This document shows, piece after piece, positions 1 through 7,561 of a DNA stretch of 24,330 bases. How positions within the stretch are numbered: the stretch's first letter is position 1; every line of letters starts with the position of its first letter. The notes under the pieces were generated by a model. The model worked only from the letters and a program-made list of their open reading frames with translations. It searched no databases and had not been told where the DNA came from. The translations under genes and the position numbers were made by a program. The stretch is from WVXT01 sp964403285 (lineage in GTDB: Bacteria; UBA6262; WVXT01), in assembly GCA_964403285.1 (NCBI GenBank), contig CAYOFG010000024.1, positions 1 to 24,330 of the forward strand, read 5' to 3'.

Positions 1-71
1 CTGGGGAGATAGGATTCGAACCTATGATGGCGGCTCCAAAGGCCGCTGCCTTTCCGCTTGGCTACTCCCCA
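1..71 (-). tRNA. tRNA-Gln (anticodon UUG)
   Basis: Read on the minus strand this folds as a complete cloverleaf. The acceptor arm TGGGGAG pairs with CTCCCCA, and the discriminator is G at position 1. The D-arm is GCCAAGCGGAAAGGC, the anticodon stem is GCGGC/GCCGC around the loop CTTTGGA, and the T-arm contains GGTTCGAATCC. The loop places TTG at positions 34-36, so it reads CAA and, by wobble, CAG (Gln). The 3' CCA, if encoded, lies outside the window. The 5' end is about 21 nt past the spoVG stop with no terminator between them, so cotranscription with spoVG is likely. Confidence 0.95.
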
Positions 72-92
72 ATCTACGAAAAGTAAATGGGT

Positions 93-461
93 TTATTTCT
101 TTTTTTCTTTTTTTTCTTTTTTTTCTTCTTCTTCCTCTTCTTCTATGTCCATTGCTGGTTCTCTTGCAGGTACTTCACCACCCCCAAACTCAGTTGGTAG
201 AGGAGTCTGTTTAATCTTTTCTTGATAGGCAGCCAGAACTTTCTCCTCAATCATTGTGCGAACCTCGTTCTTTATGGGATGAGCTATGTCTTTATGACTG
301 CCATCAGCCATTTTTCTCGAAGGCATCGCCACAAACAATCCATTCTGCCCTTGGATCACTTTTAGATTGCGAACCACAAAAGAGTCATCAAAAGTCACCG
401 TAACAAACGCCTTTAGCTTCTCCTCATTCCTCGGGTAGACTCGCACCTCCGTAATCTGCAT
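93..461 (-). CDS. spoVG: SpoVG family nucleic-acid-binding protein
   Basis: SpoVG is a small RNA/DNA-binding regulator first described in sporulation and septation of Firmicutes but widespread in non-sporulating bacteria. The core runs from MQITEVRVYP through the conserved FVAMPSRK and DIAHPIKNEVR segments, and at about 85 residues matches the family. The C-terminus is a low-complexity tail, a Glu run followed by Lys/Glu, as SpoVG proteins often have. I chose the ATG at 461 because AAAGGAGG (470-477) lies 8 nt upstream; a TTG at 482 would add seven residues and leave that Shine-Dalgarno inside the gene. The tail is encoded by an uninterrupted 49-nt pyrimidine run on the + strand (96-144), so its length may vary by slippage. 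It follows ispE and precedes tRNA-Gln. The family call is secure; its target here is unknown. Confidence 0.93.
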   Translation of the reverse strand: MQITEVRVYPRNEEKLKAFVTVTFDDSFVVRNLKVIQGQNGLFVAMPSRKMADGSHKDIAHPIKNEVRTMIEEKVLAAYQEKIKQTPLPTEFGGGEVPAREPAMDIEEEEEEEKKEKKEKKK

Positions 462-533
462 CTTTGCTTCCTCCTTTGCCAATCATCGGGTGCTCAATAG
501 GGTTAGACTCACGCGCCATAAACGGCTAATTGG

Positions 534-549
534 TGGTAATGAATTACCA
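534..549. repeat. Perfect short palindrome upstream of spoVG
   Basis: TGGTAAT-GA-ATTACCA is a perfect 7-bp inverted repeat with a 2-nt centre, in the 174-nt gap between ispE and spoVG. The tight spacer fits a dimeric regulator operator better than a terminator, since no T-run follows on either strand. I found no convincing promoter in this gap. Confidence 0.4.
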
Positions 550-635
550 TCATTGGCAGCATTGTAGTCGCGATTCTGACAATAAATTTCCCGACAAGAC
601 CGACTGCCAAATCGCACCCTTCACTTTGAGCAGCT

Positions 636-1556
636 CTAAACTGTTTTCACCAGCCAAGTAGAAAATTTGTACTTCTCCATTTTCTTCTGCAACTTTTTTC
701 CTACTTTCCAGTCTTTCAAAAGAGCAAAAACTGTCGGGCCACTGCCCGACATTAAAGCACAATCAGCACCTCCTTCCAGAAGCTCTCTTTTTATTTGAGA
801 AATAATAGGATAGTAGGCAATAGCCACTTCTTCTAACCGATTATAAACCAACTGCTCTACGCGGTCTTTCAAAATCTTCCGTATCTTGCCAATATTCAAA
901 AGCGAGCTTCCCGAAAAAGAAGATTCTCTTTTTCTTTTAGGTCTACACTGGCGAGTTTTTATTTTAGTAATATTTACAGGCTCTGTCAACCTTATTTTAC
1001 CAAGATGTCTATAAACCCACTTCGTGGAAAGCATAAAATCGGGCTTGACTAAAAGAACCCACTTTTTCTTTATCCCAGGAAGGGGGGTTATTATCTCTCC
1101 GTACCTTTCTCCTAAGGCAGTATGGCCATAAAGAAAAAAAGGTACATCACAGCCAAGTTTTGCTGATATGGGGAATAGGGTCTTGCGGGAGTAGTTTAAC
1201 TTCCATAGCCTATTCAAGCCCTTTAAGGTCGCTGCTGCGTCGGATGAACCACCACCCAATCCAGCGCCAACAGGAATTTTCTTTATTATTTTTATGCTAA
1301 TGCCCCTTTTGACTCCCGCATATCTTCTCAACAATGATGCTGCTTTATATACCAGGTTTTTCGGACCCTTGGGAACTAAGGGATGGTCGCAGAGAACATC
1401 TATTTCATAACCTTTAGTGTTGGATAAAATGACCTCATCATATAAACCTATAGTTTGATAGATTGTCTGTAGCCTATGATATTCCCTTTCCCCACGGGTA
1501 AACTCATCCAATACCTGTAAATACAGGTTTATCTTCCCATAAGCTCGAATTCTCAT
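636..1556 (-). CDS. ispE: 4-diphosphocytidyl-2-C-methyl-D-erythritol kinase IspE
   Basis: IspE is a GHMP-superfamily kinase that phosphorylates CDP-methylerythritol with ATP in the non-mevalonate (MEP) isoprenoid pathway. The N-terminus AYGKINLYLQV carries the substrate Lys (K8). The ATP-binding glycine/serine loop PVGAGLGGGSSDAAATL spans about residues 95-110, and the catalytic Asp lies in GCDVPFF (D137). The third GHMP motif is LMSGSGPTVFAL near the C-terminus. At 306 residues it is slightly long, with an unusual basic, Ser-rich stretch (RQCRPKRKRESSFSG) in the middle that is probably lineage-specific. The ATG at 1556 overlaps the upstream TPR gene stop by one base (TAATG), which indicates translational coupling. 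ispE next to spoVG is a recurrent bacterial arrangement. Confidence 0.95.
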   Translation of the reverse strand: MRIRAYGKINLYLQVLDEFTRGEREYHRLQTIYQTIGLYDEVILSNTKGYEIDVLCDHPLVPKGPKNLVYKAASLLRRYAGVKRGISIKIIKKIPVGAGLGGGSSDAAATLKGLNRLWKLNYSRKTLFPISAKLGCDVPFFLYGHTALGERYGEIITPLPGIKKKWVLLVKPDFMLSTKWVYRHLGKIRLTEPVNITKIKTRQCRPKRKRESSFSGSSLLNIGKIRKILKDRVEQLVYNRLEEVAIAYYPIISQIKRELLEGGADCALMSGSGPTVFALLKDWKVGKKLQKKMEKYKFSTWLVKTV

Positions 1557-3022
1557 TATTCCTTCAATTCTTTCTTCAAGTCTCCTATTTTCTCCCTTAA
1601 CTTCTCATTTTCTGCATCCAGCTCTAATCCTTTACGATATGCATCTAAAGCTCTCCCGGTTTCGCCCAGTCTATCATAAGTATCACCAAGATGTTCATAA
1701 ATTACCGGGTCCTTTATCAATCTTATTGCTTTATTTAACTCTTCCCGAGCTTTTATATACTCCCCTTGTTGAAAGTATACCCAACCCAGACTATCAATAT
1801 AGGCACCATTTTCGGGGTCAATCTCCAGGGCTTTCTGAATATGTTCTAACGCCTCATCTAAATTTATACCGCGTTCAGCCCAGGAATAACCAAGGTAGTT
1901 GTGCGCCTGAGCATGGCGAGGATTCATCCTGATTACTTCTTCCAGAGCCTGGTAACAAAGATCAAAGTTTTTCAGCCGGTCATAACAGATACCCAGATGG
2001 AAATAGGTTTCCGTATTCTTCGGGTCATATTTTATTGATTTAGAAAAAGCATCTACTGCCTCAGAATATTTCTTCTCTTCCTCCAGGCAAATTCCCAAAA
2101 AATACCATATATTGGCATCTTCCGGTTTGAATTCAGTTGCTTCCTGCAAAACTTCTTTCGCTTTCTGATAATCGCCTTTCTGTAAATATATAATTCCCAG
2201 ATGTAGGTAGGTCTCCATTACATCTTTCTGGAGGAGATTGATCTTCTCCAGGTATTCGATTGCCCGGTCCCAGTCCTTCTCCTGCTCAAAAATCAGAGCC
2301 AGGCTGTGGAGAGCTCTTAAGTCATGGGGATCTAACTCTAGAGTCTTAGCAAAGTTTTCTTTCGCTTTGGGGATATTCTTAATAGAAAAATAGAGCGCTC
2401 CGAGTTTATTATAAATTTGCGGATTTTCCGGGTCGATTTTTCTACATTTTGAGTACTCTTCTATTGCTTTTCTGTATTTCCCCTGGAATTCATAAATTGA
2501 TGCCAGGGAAAGCCGGGCTTCCCATTGTTCTGGATCTATCTTAATTATTTTTTTGTACTCTTCAATTGCCAGGTCAATTTTTTTCACCTCTTCGTACATT
2601 CTTGCTAAATCGAGCTTGGCTTCCAAATCCTCAGGATTCAACTCCACTATCTTTTTATAAAATTCAATCGCTTCCGATTCTTGTCCTCTCCTTCTGCAAA
2701 TCTCCGCCAAATACTCGTAAGCTTCTCGGCTATTTTCTTGAAGATTCAAAGTCCGATAAAACTCGTCCACCGCCTCATCGAACTGCCCTAAAGCATAATA
2801 TACTTTCCCCAGCTCCAAGTGAAGAAATGGTGAACTACTATCCAGTTGCACTGCTTTTTCATATTCTGAAGCAGCAGCTCTTATATCCCCGTCCTCATAA
2901 TAGATGCTTCCCAAAAGGTAGTGGAAGACCGGGTCCTCTTCAATCGTAGTTACTGCCAGGGAAATATTAGGTAGCCAGACAATCATCAAAATAATAATAA
3001 CCAATAAAAATATCTTTTTCAT
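1556..3022 (-). CDS. Exported tetratricopeptide-repeat protein (13 TPRs)
   Basis: The first 26 residues (MKKIFLLVIIILMIVWLPNI...) form a lysine-led hydrophobic signal peptide or membrane anchor. The rest is an almost uninterrupted solenoid of about 13 TPR units of 34 residues with the usual W/Y-L-G-Y-A-P-x-DP pattern, then a short charged tail. The last units carry NYLGYSWAERG, DSLGWVYFQQG and YEHLGDTYDRLG blocks, familiar from a group of exported TPR scaffold proteins. TPRs mediate protein contacts, so a cell-envelope scaffold role is inferred but the partner is unknown. I chose the ATG at 3022 because AGGGG precedes it and a signal peptide follows. Extending to 3073 would translate a hairpin repeat (3040-3062) as an extra 17 residues. 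It overlaps ispE by one base and follows the DUF1015 gene. Confidence 0.88.
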   Translation of the reverse strand: MKKIFLLVIIILMIVWLPNISLAVTTIEEDPVFHYLLGSIYYEDGDIRAAASEYEKAVQLDSSSPFLHLELGKVYYALGQFDEAVDEFYRTLNLQENSREAYEYLAEICRRRGQESEAIEFYKKIVELNPEDLEAKLDLARMYEEVKKIDLAIEEYKKIIKIDPEQWEARLSLASIYEFQGKYRKAIEEYSKCRKIDPENPQIYNKLGALYFSIKNIPKAKENFAKTLELDPHDLRALHSLALIFEQEKDWDRAIEYLEKINLLQKDVMETYLHLGIIYLQKGDYQKAKEVLQEATEFKPEDANIWYFLGICLEEEKKYSEAVDAFSKSIKYDPKNTETYFHLGICYDRLKNFDLCYQALEEVIRMNPRHAQAHNYLGYSWAERGINLDEALEHIQKALEIDPENGAYIDSLGWVYFQQGEYIKAREELNKAIRLIKDPVIYEHLGDTYDRLGETGRALDAYRKGLELDAENEKLREKIGDLKKELKE

Positions 3023-3039
3023 GTTCCCCTTCCCACAAC

Positions 3040-3062
3040 GCGAAACAAGTTTCGCTACTCCA
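3040..3062. repeat. Hairpin repeat module between the DUF1015 and TPR genes
   Basis: GCGAAAC-AA-GTTTCGC is a perfect 7-bp hairpin (3040-3055) followed by TACTCCA. Read on the minus strand, the 23-nt block matches the + strand at 18444-18466 at all but one loop position. It fills the 43-nt gap between the two genes and ends 9 nt upstream of the TPR Shine-Dalgarno, so the hairpin lies just upstream of the ribosome-binding site. Confidence 0.75.
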
Positions 3063-3065
3063 TAT

Positions 3066-4391
3066 CTAATCAATCTTATTAATTACTAAACCACTCAACA
3101 GCTTGGGATAAAAAAATGTTGATTTTTTGGGCATTATCTCCCCGGCTTCAACTACCGCTTTAAACTCAGATACCTTTACCGGCCTGAGGAAAAAGGCTAC
3201 ACAATGCGAACCATCTCTCACCTTACCAACCATCTCATTAATCTTTTCGGAATAGGTTATACTTTCTTGACTCTCCGGGGAAATTTTCAAAACCTTCTCT
3301 ATAATCAGAGTATGCAATATAACTACGTCGAGCTCGCAAAAAATTTTCTGTCTTCCTTTAATTAACCCTTTAGTAATTTTTTCATCTTTTAAACTTAATA
3401 GATAAAATTCATTACCCCCCATATACATCCCTATTCTGTGTTTTGCTTTCTCGTTTTTCAACTGACCCAACAGTTCTTTCAAGTTATTAAACTTTTTTAT
3501 ATCAAAATATTTTCCCGCCCCGTCAATTAATCTCTTCCCATCAAATCCCTCAAAGCTCCTGATTGCTCGGTGAATAGGCAAAATCTCAAGCCCACCATTT
3601 TCCATATTTACGAAATATGCCATTACATAGTTATAACTCTCCTGGGTCGAATGTTGGGGATTATTCCTCCCTAACTCATTTCGATACTCCAGGGCACTCT
3701 CATAACGATGGTGACCATCGGCTATAAACAATTTCTTACGTCTCATTCCTTCCACTATCAAGTTAATTGACTCCCTCTCGTTTATTCTCCATAACCTATG
3801 TCTGATATTTTCTTCATTGATAAGGTCGATTAGCGGCGTTTCATTTCTCTTCTTCTGCCATAATCTATCAATTCTATTTTCCGCATCCTCATAAGTGGTA
3901 AAAACCTGGGAGAAGTTTGCCCTGCAAGCCCGGAGAAGATTCAACCTATCTCTTTTTGGCTCAACTAACGTACTTTCATGTGGTCGCACTATTCCTTTGG
4001 AGAAATCCTCCAACTGGGCAAGAGCTATAAATCCCCGCCTCTTAACAGTTTTTCCTTTGCTTCCAGGAGCCACTTCCCCTAACATATCACTTCTCAACTC
4101 ATACTCCTGTTCCAGAAGATAGACGGAAGGGGAACCGTCTCTTATTAATATCTCTTGCTTACACCACTCCTGAAAAAACTGGGCTGATCTGGTATATCTG
4201 TTATTGGCTTCATTATCGCCGGGAAATTCTTTCCCCAGGATGAGTCTGATTACGTTGTATCTACTCATCTGGTAGTACCTTTCCTGTGCCTCGCTAGAGA
4301 TAATATCGAAAGGGGGAGCAAGAACCCACGATAGCTCCTTTATTTTTTCCCGATTATAGAAAATACCTTTAAAAGGAAGAATATTAGCCAT
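3066..4391 (-). CDS. DUF1015 family protein
   Basis: This is a full-length (441 residues) member of the DUF1015 family, which is widespread in bacteria and archaea but biochemically uncharacterised. Landmarks are the N-terminal PFKGIFYN and APPFDIIS (about residues 6-32), SRYNVIRLILG (43-53), GIVRPHESTLVEPKRDRL (133-150), and the hallmark histidine motif IADGHHRYESALEYRNE (223-239). The paired histidines and conserved acids look catalytic or metal-binding, but this is inference. There is no signal peptide, so it is probably cytoplasmic. It starts 10 nt after the pyrE stop with only a weak Shine-Dalgarno, implying translation coupled to the pyr operon. Family membership is secure; I assign no function. 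Confidence 0.88.
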   Translation of the reverse strand: MANILPFKGIFYNREKIKELSWVLAPPFDIISSEAQERYYQMSRYNVIRLILGKEFPGDNEANNRYTRSAQFFQEWCKQEILIRDGSPSVYLLEQEYELRSDMLGEVAPGSKGKTVKRRGFIALAQLEDFSKGIVRPHESTLVEPKRDRLNLLRACRANFSQVFTTYEDAENRIDRLWQKKRNETPLIDLINEENIRHRLWRINERESINLIVEGMRRKKLFIADGHHRYESALEYRNELGRNNPQHSTQESYNYVMAYFVNMENGGLEILPIHRAIRSFEGFDGKRLIDGAGKYFDIKKFNNLKELLGQLKNEKAKHRIGMYMGGNEFYLLSLKDEKITKGLIKGRQKIFCELDVVILHTLIIEKVLKISPESQESITYSEKINEMVGKVRDGSHCVAFFLRPVKVSEFKAVVEAGEIMPKKSTFFYPKLLSGLVINKID

Positions 4392-4401
4392 CGTTTGCCA
4401 C

Positions 4402-4989
4402 TTATTTGCTTCCCGGTTTTTGTAAAGGGATTCCCTTCTTACAAATCGGACACTCCTCGGGAGAATAAGTCTCTATATCTATCCTCAGAAGACTCTTCAG
4501 AGGTAAATTTAGATTGGCCAGTTCATCCGAAAGGGAAGGCTTGCTACGGTCAACAATCACTCCCATTCCTTCTATCTTTCCCCCCATCTTCTTGACAATC
4601 TCTATTATCTCCTTCACCGAACCACCCGTAGTGATTACGTCTTCTACAACTACAACTCTTTCCCCTTTTCCTATTTTAAACCCACGCCGCAATTTCATCT
4701 TACCTTCTTCTCTCTCGCAGAATATAGCTCGGCCGCCCAAAAAACTAGCCACCTCTTGACCAACGACAATTCCTCCGATAGCGGGAGAAACCACAGCGTC
4801 AATCTTTGACCGGCTGAGCTCAAGCCTGGAGGTAAGCTCTCTACAAAGCTTTTCCGCCAAATCCGGATGTTGCAGAACCAGTGCGCACTGAAGATATTTA
4901 CCTGAATGTAAACCAGAAGAAAGCCTGAAGTGCCCGGAAAGAAGCGCACCGCTTTTCTGGAATATCTCTAAAACCTCTCTCTCAGTCAA
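4402..4989 (-). CDS. pyrE: Orotate phosphoribosyltransferase PyrE
   Basis: PyrE transfers ribose-5-phosphate from PRPP to orotate, giving OMP, the fifth step of UMP synthesis. The N-terminus (EVLEIFQKSGALLSGHF.LSSGLHS.KYLQ) is typical of the longer bacterial PyrE group. The PRPP-binding loop VVVVEDVITTGGS is at about residues 112-124. The tail CPICKKGIPLQKPGSK (C180, C183) is a Cys pair seen in many PyrE proteins and may bind metal. The length (195) is normal. The start is TTG at 4989, two bases after the pyrF stop, with GGAG suitably upstream; the family N-terminus begins exactly there and no ATG fits. It lies at the end of the pyr gene block. Confidence 0.95.
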   Translation of the reverse strand: MTEREVLEIFQKSGALLSGHFRLSSGLHSGKYLQCALVLQHPDLAEKLCRELTSRLELSRSKIDAVVSPAIGGIVVGQEVASFLGGRAIFCEREEGKMKLRRGFKIGKGERVVVVEDVITTGGSVKEIIEIVKKMGGKIEGMGVIVDRSKPSLSDELANLNLPLKSLLRIDIETYSPEECPICKKGIPLQKPGSK

Positions 4990-4991
4990 CT

Positions 4992-5681
4992 CTATTTCTC
5001 CATCTCCTGCAATATTGCTTTAACTGCCCTAACGGGGTCGGGGGATTCTATGATTGGCCTTCCCACAACTATATAGTCTGCTCCCTTCCTCAAAGCTTCA
5101 CCAGGAGTCATTACCCTTTTCTGGTCATCGGCTGAAGATTTTCCCTGCGCCAGAGGTCTTATACCCGGGGTGACGATGATGAAATCTTTTCTGGTGGCTT
5201 TCCTGATGAGCTCAATTTCCAGAGGGGAAGCCACGACACCTTCCAATCCTGCGCTTTCCGCCATCTTCGCCAGAGCTACAACTTCATCACCAATCTCTCT
5301 CGATATTCCCAGTTCCTTCATATCGGGAGAATCTATGCTGGTCAAAATAGTAACTCCCCAGAGTAAAGGTCGGGGACGAATAGAAACTGCTGCCTCCAAC
5401 ATCTTCCTCCCTCCAAGGATAGAGAGAGTCAGGGAGAAGACGCCGTGTCTCTGGGCCATTCTAACGGAGTTACTCACCACATTGGGAATATCACAATACT
5501 TTAAATCTAAGAATACTTTCCCTCTCTTTTTTACTACCATATCTAAAACTTTGGGGCCACAAGCAGTGAACAGAAAGCTACCAACTTTAAACAACTTCGC
5601 ATAGGGAATCAGGGAATCGACTAAATTCTCTGCCTTTTCTATCTTCTCAACATCGAGGGCTACAATCAGTTTTTCGGACAC
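4992..5681 (-). CDS. pyrF: Orotidine 5'-phosphate decarboxylase PyrF
   Basis: PyrF decarboxylates OMP to UMP, the last step of the pathway. The catalytic DxKxxD motif is present as DLKYCDIPNVVSN (D59, K61, D64), together with the early Asp (D10) and Lys (K32) of the TIM-barrel active site. Phosphate-binding segments TPGIRP and KGADYIVVGRPI are near the C-terminus. At 229 residues it belongs to the shorter bacterial class. The start is GTG at 5681 with GGGAG (5688-5692) upstream; it overlaps the end of pyrD by 16 nt. It is followed two bases later by the TTG of pyrE, so pyrD-pyrF-pyrE appear translationally coupled. Confidence 0.96.
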   Translation of the reverse strand: MSEKLIVALDVEKIEKAENLVDSLIPYAKLFKVGSFLFTACGPKVLDMVVKKRGKVFLDLKYCDIPNVVSNSVRMAQRHGVFSLTLSILGGRKMLEAAVSIRPRPLLWGVTILTSIDSPDMKELGISREIGDEVVALAKMAESAGLEGVVASPLEIELIRKATRKDFIIVTPGIRPLAQGKSSADDQKRVMTPGEALRKGADYIVVGRPIIESPDPVRAVKAILQEMEK

Positions 5682-6610
5682 TGCAAGCTCCCTACCAACA
5701 ATTTGATATCTTTAATTCTATTCTTTACCATATATTCTTTTATTCCGTCAATAACCTTAATCGGAGTCAGGGGATCAACGAAGTTACCTGTACCAATAGC
5801 AACAGCTTTCGCGCCAGCAATAATAAATTCTAAGGCATCACCAGCAGTCATAATTCCGCCCGTACCGATTATGGGAATCTTCACTGCTTTATAAACTTCG
5901 TAGACCATCCTGAGAGCTATCGGCTTAATTGCCGGACCCGAAAGTCCACCTGTAATCTGGCGTAATATCGGTCTTCTAGTTTCTATATCTATAGCCATAC
6001 CTGTAAATGTGTTTATCAGGGAGACTCCATCTGCTCCTGCTTTCTCACACACCCTGGCAATAGAAGATATATCAGTAACATTAGGAGAAAGCTTCACCAT
6101 AAGGGGAAAACTTGTCGCCTTCCTTACTCTACTCACCACCTGATGAGTCGCCTGGGGGTCCTGGGCGAACATAAGTCTCCTCTTATATTTTATGTTGGGA
6201 CAGGAAAGGTTCAATTCCAACCCGGAAATCTTCTCTTCTCTCAACGCCTTCGCCAGTTGCACATACTCATCTGTCGTCTCACCAGCAATACTCACAATTA
6301 AAGGGACATCATATTTTTTAAAAAATGGTAGCTTCTCATTAATGAACGTATCTATACCAACATTTTGTAGACCAATCGAATTCAACACCCCTGAGGGAGT
6401 CTCCACAATCCTGGGAGGTTCATTTCCTAACCTCGGCTTTAAAGTGATGGTCTTGGCAACAATTGCTCCCAGCCTGTTTAAATCTATAAGCTCGGAATAC
6501 TCTTCTCCGTAGCCAAATGTTCCCGAGGCGACAATTACAGGATTTTTCAAAGAAATCCCTGCAAGCTCTATTGCCAAATTTGGAGATTTCTCTTTTGCCT
6601 TTCGCATCAT
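5666..6610 (-). CDS. pyrD: Dihydroorotate dehydrogenase B, catalytic subunit PyrD
   Basis: This is the FMN subunit that oxidises dihydroorotate to orotate. The class 1 signature ELNLSCPN carries the catalytic Cys (C137). SGTFGYGEEY and NSIGLQNVG are typical N-terminal blocks, and the C-terminal IIGTGGIMTAGDALEFIIAGA is the FMN-phosphate site. The adjacent pyrK makes this class 1B (PyrDB), a heterotetramer passing electrons to NAD+. At 314 residues the length is normal. The ATG at 6610 overlaps the pyrK stop as ATGA. A second ATG directly follows, so the exact start could be one codon later. It is cytoplasmic, unlike quinone-linked class 2 enzymes. Confidence 0.96.
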   Translation of the reverse strand: MMRKAKEKSPNLAIELAGISLKNPVIVASGTFGYGEEYSELIDLNRLGAIVAKTITLKPRLGNEPPRIVETPSGVLNSIGLQNVGIDTFINEKLPFFKKYDVPLIVSIAGETTDEYVQLAKALREEKISGLELNLSCPNIKYKRRLMFAQDPQATHQVVSRVRKATSFPLMVKLSPNVTDISSIARVCEKAGADGVSLINTFTGMAIDIETRRPILRQITGGLSGPAIKPIALRMVYEVYKAVKIPIIGTGGIMTAGDALEFIIAGAKAVAIGTGNFVDPLTPIKVIDGIKEYMVKNRIKDIKLLVGSLQCPKN

Positions 6611-7446
6611 TCCCAGATCAACTCCCCGGCGTCAAAGACAGGACCATCTTTACAGACTCGCCTATAAGTGTAAGTAGAACCTCTGGCTTTAACCACGCAA
6701 CCGAGGCAAGCACCCACTCCACAGGCCAGGCGTTCCTCTAAGGAAACCTGGCAGGGAAATCGATGTTCCTTAGAAATCTTTCCTATCCTTTTCAGCATCT
6801 CAGAAGGTCCACAGGCAAAGACCATTGGCTTGGGTCTATTCCCGGAAAGTGGCAGGAACTTTTCCAAAAGGTCGCTCACCAGACCCTTATATCCTCTTGT
6901 GCCATTTTCCGTAGCTACCTCCACCCGACAACCCAGTCTTGTAAAATCTCCTTCGCACAGAAGCTCCTCTCTATTCTTAGCTCCAATGAGAACGAGAATT
7001 GATAATTCCGGATTGGATACAGAAATCGATTCTGCCAGGAAAAGAAGAGAAGCCACTCCTGTACCTCCGGCTACAAGGATAATATCCGATATCCTTGATG
7101 TGACAGATGGCGACTTCTTTGAAAATTGTACCTGTCCCCTTTTTTGTGGTAACCTATAACCCTTTCCTAAGGGACCGAGGATATCCAGATATTCTCCTCT
7201 CTTTTTTCTGCTTAAAATTTCTGTGCCCTCGCCCACAATCTTATAAAGCATCTCAATATTTTGACCTTGCGCACGATGGACGCTAAAGGGTCTGCGTAAA
7301 AGAGGAGGAAAACTTTTAGAGACTCTTACATGGATAAATTGACCAGGCTTCGCCTGGTGTCCAATTTGAGGAGCAGAAAGGGCCATCTTGTACCGCTGGG
7401 GCCCAATCTCTCTATTTTCTAAAATTTTTCCGTCAACCTGCACCAT
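6607..7446 (-). CDS. pyrK: Dihydroorotate dehydrogenase B, electron-transfer subunit PyrK
   Basis: PyrK carries FAD and a [2Fe-2S] cluster and passes electrons from PyrD to NAD+. The FAD motif RRPFSVH is at residues 51-57 and the nucleotide-binding VAGGTGVASLLF at about 125-136. The cluster ligands follow the pattern C-x4-C-x2-C-x14-C (C242, C247, C250, C265). I chose the ATG at 7446 because GAGG precedes it at good spacing and MVQVDGKILEN looks like a normal PyrK start; extending to 7578 would translate a structured repeat. A segment of about 20 residues at 100-120 (PQKRGQVQFSKKSPSVTSRIS) sits between the usual GPLGKGYRL and the nucleotide fold, and looks like an in-frame repeat insertion. 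The stop overlaps the pyrD start (ATGA). Confidence 0.94.
   Translation of the reverse strand: MVQVDGKILENREIGPQRYKMALSAPQIGHQAKPGQFIHVRVSKSFPPLLRRPFSVHRAQGQNIEMLYKIVGEGTEILSRKKRGEYLDILGPLGKGYRLPQKRGQVQFSKKSPSVTSRISDIILVAGGTGVASLLFLAESISVSNPELSILVLIGAKNREELLCEGDFTRLGCRVEVATENGTRGYKGLVSDLLEKFLPLSGNRPKPMVFACGPSEMLKRIGKISKEHRFPCQVSLEERLACGVGACLGCVVKARGSTYTYRRVCKDGPVFDAGELIWE
7121..7149 (-). repeat. REP-like GGGGACAGGTAC element inside pyrK
   Basis: On the minus strand the pyrK codons read CACAAAAAAGGGGACAGG followed by TACAATTTTC. This A-run, GGGGACAGGTAC, T-run design resembles short dispersed repeats that usually lie between genes in many environmental bacteria (from general knowledge, not a search). 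It falls in a segment that PyrK proteins normally lack and keeps the reading frame. It is related in design, but not identical, to the GGGGACAGTCCCC copies at 10574-10619. Confidence 0.55.
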
Positions 7447-7460
7447 ACCTATCCTCTCGG

Positions 7461-7560
7461 AAACTTGGGGAATTCTTTTCGAACGACTTGAGGACATGCT
7501 TTTTTCGCTCAAAGCGAAAAAAGAGGTTTCCTTGGAAGTGAGAAAAGGGTCCCCAAGCTT
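7461..7560. repeat. Compound inverted repeat between pyrC and pyrK
   Basis: The outer arms AAACTTGGGGA (7461-7471) and TCCCCAAGCTT (7550-7560) pair at 10 of 11 positions. Inside lies a perfect 11-bp hairpin, CTTTTTTCGCT-CAA-AGCGAAAAAAG (7499-7523), and a weaker TTCC/GGAA turn. It occupies nearly the whole pyrC-pyrK gap and ends just before the pyrC stop. The long A/T-rich stem could slow transcription or protect mRNA ends. Confidence 0.7.
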
Positions 7561-7561
7561 C

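Noticed and set aside
550..762. 70-codon frame overlapping the ispE 3' end
   Set aside because: Most of it overlaps ispE in another frame, it has no family resemblance, and the remainder runs through the non-coding gap before spoVG.
3023..3073. 17-residue extension of the TPR protein
   Set aside because: It translates the GCGAAAC hairpin and would bury the signal peptide internally.
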